From NCBI GenBank assembly GCA_002299785.1, contig DBNL01000022.1, positions 6,478 to 30,470 of the forward strand: 23,993 bases of DNA, written 5' to 3'. Positions 22,065-23,993 of the stretch are shown here, piece by piece (within the stretch, counting starts at the first letter, position 1; the number at the start of each line of letters is the position of its first letter). The notes under the pieces were generated by a model, which did not search any database, was not told where the DNA came from, and saw nothing but the letters and a program-made list of their open reading frames with translations. This DNA comes from Verrucomicrobia bacterium UBA673. GTDB lineage: Bacteria > Verrucomicrobiota > Verrucomicrobiia > Limisphaerales > UBA1096. A program made the translations under genes and the position numbers.

Positions 22065-22548
22065 CCACTTGACAAACGTAGAGGGCGCGGAACCCCAAAA
22101 GAACCTCAAAAGAAGGATCCAAACGGGATATAATCCCCAACTAAACACCGCTTGTGTAAGCAAATATTCACTCCGCTCGCAGTTGATGGAAATGGAGCAG
22201 AGAATCCGGAGTAACAGAGATTCCCTTTTCACCCAGGCCTTCCGTTAACGGCACTTGGGCAAGTTGGCCCCAAGTCGATAAGAAACTAGATCATCCCCTA
22301 ATTATCAGGTCGATTCGATGCCCGATGCAGTGGTGTCCTGCCCTAATCATCGCGTAGCTCCAGATCCGACCCTCTGCAGCAACTGTTTCACTTATTCAAT
22401 GCTCCCTTCCATCTCTACGTTCATCAGCGGGGATGCGGCATAGTATAAATAGGATTAGGTAAACAATAAAAACGGAGCCGTTAAGAAACCAGACACAAGC
22501 AGGAGAGCCAAACTTTCCCGCGAGGTCAAGTGGCATTGCCATCAGGCG
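22065..22548. other. Intergenic region between aspS and rex ends
   Basis: About 480 bp between two converging genes. I see no gene, tRNA or clear terminator. A 7-bp perfect inverted repeat ACTTGGG/CCCAAGT (22253-22259 and 22269-22275, 9-nt loop) could form a hairpin but lacks a T-tract; its loop contains a TTGGC half resembling the palindrome family. A TATAAT at 22129-22134 has no matching -35. Confidence 0.55.
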
Positions 22549-23253
22549 TCACTCGTTGATGAAGTAGCTCAGGTTCTCGAGTTCCATTGCTAGGTTAACG
22601 TTGTTGACGGTCACCTCGTCGGGCACCGACAACACAATCGGCGCGAAGTTGAGAATTGCCAGCACGCCGCACTCGACCAATTGATTCGCCACTTCCTGTG
22701 CTGCGGTTGGGGGCACACTCAGGATCGCCAACTTGACCACGTGATCAGTAATCACTTTTGGCAACTCCTCCATTGGTCTCACTTGAATCTGAGTTTTTCC
22801 CACCTTTTGACGCTCTGACAACTTCACCTTACCGGCGGTCTTCGCCAATTGCTCTTCAGCCGATGTCCCTTCCAAAAAATACCGGCCCGGCTGAATATCA
22901 AACGCGCCTATGATCCCGAACCCCTCTTGCTCGAAGCCCCGATAGCTAAGCAGCGCCCGGCCAAGGTTGCCCACACCCACCATCACCACCGGCTGAAGGC
23001 TTTTTGTGCCGAGCCGTTTCGTGATCATCTCGATCAATTGCTCCACATCGTAACCCAGTCCCCGCGTGCCGAATTGCCCGAAATACGTGAGATCCTTCCG
23101 CAACTGAGTGGACTTCACGCCTGCCGCCTTGGCCAACACCTCGCTGGACACGGTGTGAATGCTGTTGTTCAACAAACGATGCAGGCAGCGCAGGTAAACC
23201 GAAAGTCGGTAAACCGCCTTGCGAGGAATTTCTGTTCGTGCCACTTTCTTCAT
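22549..23253 (-). CDS. rex: Redox-sensing transcriptional repressor Rex
   Basis: A 234-aa Rex, which senses the NADH/NAD+ ratio and represses fermentation and respiration genes. The N-terminal winged helix is visible with STQLRKDLTYFGQFGTRGLG (48-67), the family's DNA-recognition and wing region. The Rossmann nucleotide-binding motif VGVGNLGRALLSY (92-104) and GFGIIGAFD follow, then the conserved SVPPTAAQEVANQLVECGV and LNFAPIVLSVP. Compared with common Rex proteins (about 210 aa), there is an extra stretch of about 20 residues at 125-150 (FLEGTSAEEQLAKTAGKVK) right after the second Rossmann strand. The ATG at 23253 gives the normal N-terminus. The upstream AT-rich region should contain its promoter. 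It appears to be transcribed alone. Confidence 0.94.
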   Translation of the reverse strand: MKKVARTEIPRKAVYRLSVYLRCLHRLLNNSIHTVSSEVLAKAAGVKSTQLRKDLTYFGQFGTRGLGYDVEQLIEMITKRLGTKSLQPVVMVGVGNLGRALLSYRGFEQEGFGIIGAFDIQPGRYFLEGTSAEEQLAKTAGKVKLSERQKVGKTQIQVRPMEELPKVITDHVVKLAILSVPPTAAQEVANQLVECGVLAILNFAPIVLSVPDEVTVNNVNLAMELENLSYFINE

Positions 23254-23291
23254 CGGCTAATCGACGAACGTAAGTTCAGGCTATATTTAAC

Positions 23292-23316
23292 CTTTTATTT
23301 AAAAGTTTTTTAAAAG
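23292..23316. promoter_or_regulatory. AT-rich repeats upstream of rex
   Basis: CTTTTA/TAAAAG (23292-23297 and 23300-23305) forms a small inverted repeat, and TTTAAAAG recurs at 23298-23305 and 23309-23316, 11 bp apart (one helical turn), about 45-60 bp before the rex start. Could be an operator or promoter element; it does not match the usual Rex operator well. Confidence 0.25.
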
Positions 23317-23592
23317 CCAAATTTTTAATCACACTTTTTAATACCATCGAAGTTGCCTCGGTATTCAGATAATGAGTCGCGCTCGATATTGGCGTAGCCC
23401 TAATAACTGACCATAATCCATAAAAAAGTAATCCGTCAGAATTCATTGCAAGGAAAAATGCAATTATAAAATATCTACAATCGGCATCTTAGTAAAGCTT
23501 AGAGGCCGATCCGATTGCAGTTCGGCAGACCAAACAGTATGCTTTCAATTCAGACATAAAAACTTAGTTTAAGGGCGAACGTATTTTGAGGT

Positions 23593-23617
23593 ACAGTTAA
23601 AACGGGTTTAAAACTGT
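23593..23617. repeat. Inverted repeat ACAGTT/AACTGT
   Basis: Two 6-bp arms (23593-23598 and 23612-23617) separated by 13 bp, in the AT-rich right end. Possible operator; may be chance. Confidence 0.2.
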
Positions 23618-23649
23618 TCTAACTGGATTACAGCTGGTTCACCATGAAA

Positions 23650-23865
23650 TCACAACTTATCGCAATAGTCGAAGCCGTAGTGCTGATCGTGAGGTGTGGA
23701 CCGTCGGCTCAGGGCATCTAAATACACAATGCTGCTAGAACTCGAACCGTCGAAGCCGTTAACAACACATCCTGATAGAAACAGCCACCCTAAAACCGTG
23801 GACCTCCTCCGCAAACAAGGGGCAAGACGTGTAAAGAATTGAAAACTGAAGCCAAATATAGACAA
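23650..23865 (-). CDS. Possible tiny lipoprotein, 54-71 aa
   Basis: The frame contains RRRSTVLGWLFLSGCVVNG: a basic stretch, a hydrophobic core and a lipobox (LSGC), followed by a Ser-rich segment, as in small lipoproteins. From a TTG at 23814 the protein would be 54 aa with the lipobox in the right place; from the ATG at 23865 it would be 71 aa with an atypically long N-terminus. No convincing Shine-Dalgarno lies before either start. No family recognised; it could be chance. Confidence 0.22.
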   Translation of the reverse strand: MSIFGFSFQFFTRLAPCLRRRSTVLGWLFLSGCVVNGFDGSSSSSIVYLDALSRRSTPHDQHYGFDYCDKL

Positions 23866-23993
23866 AGGAAATATTCAAACTTCAACAAACAGTCGAGAAC
23901 ATCTGTTTTCTGCTGACTAAAAGTTCACATTAAAGCAGCACAAAAGTTAACACGACCTGAAAACTGACAATGAAGTTGCTAATGTTAGTTTTT

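Larger units (their letters stand above)
23254..23993. other. AT-rich, gene-poor right end
   Basis: About 740 bp, visibly richer in A and T than the rest of the window, with no convincing full-length gene. It begins with the rex upstream region. Possible regulatory repeats and a weak lipoprotein-like ORF are listed separately. It may be an intergenic spacer or the edge of a region of different origin. Confidence 0.6.

Noticed and set aside
22129..22134. TATAAT as a promoter
   Set aside because: No -35 element at a suitable distance (the nearest TTGACA is about 54 bp away) and no gene begins downstream of it.
21783..22232. Minus-strand open frame over the end of aspS
   Set aside because: Most of it lies opposite a certain gene and the part beyond the stop codon shows no recognisable domain.
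22240..22275. Possible sigma-54 -24/-12 promoter near GGCACTTGGGC
   Set aside because: The -12 TTGC element is missing at the required spacing and no gene follows.

Overview
The window looks like a piece of a Verrucomicrobiota (PVC-group) chromosome. I infer this from the gene families: a ThuA-domain exported protein, PQQ-type beta-propeller proteins of the planctomycete/verrucomicrobial kind, a planctomycete-type cytochrome c fused to leucine-rich repeats, an Npt/TLC-like nucleotide transporter, Rex and sigma-54. Base composition is moderately GC-rich and genes are densely packed, except for an AT-rich, gene-poor right end. Many starts lack a clear Shine-Dalgarno sequence. I found no rRNA, tRNA, CRISPR array or transposase.

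Layout. 90-2364 (+): ThuA-like exported protein, cyclophilin, a 73-aa unknown and a Nudix hydrolase; the last three are almost contiguous. 2361-3418 (-): TPR protein, Rieske ferredoxin and a small coiled-coil protein. 3739-5049 (-): exported cytochrome/LRR protein ending in a tandem Cys-rich repeat. 5124-6602 (-): sigma-54. 6780-7562 (+): YycJ/WalJ-type metallo-hydrolase. 7587-9903 (-): alpha-ketoglutarate-semialdehyde-type dehydrogenase followed after 1 nt by a dolichol-phosphate-mannose-synthase-like glycosyltransferase. 10030-10587 (+): HD hydrolase. 10554-13614 (-): two exported beta-propellers and a small membrane protein, joined by start/stop overlaps. 14086-17319 (+): AAA+ protein and nucleotide transporter. 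17498-18997 (-): acyl-CoA synthetase. 19070-22064 (+): RNase D and AspRS. 22549-23253 (-): Rex. 23254-23993: AT-rich, with at most one tiny lipoprotein-like ORF.

Two observations stand out. First, 14086-15939 encodes a ClpB-like double AAA+ protein with a Sec-type signal peptide, a degenerate first ATPase domain, and an intact second domain that lacks the usual pore-loop segment. A putative ATP/ADP-type transporter starts 33 nt downstream. Together they suggest, as inference only, an ATP-dependent machine working outside the cytoplasm and fed by its own nucleotide carrier.

Second, the window is full of a short palindrome, consensus CGCTTGGCCAAGCG with core TTGGCCAA. I count 12 perfect cores by eye, against about 0.4 expected by chance. 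All 12 lie inside genes and are read in all three frames. The six intergenic copies each carry a single transition in the central GGCC and often sit just after a stop codon.
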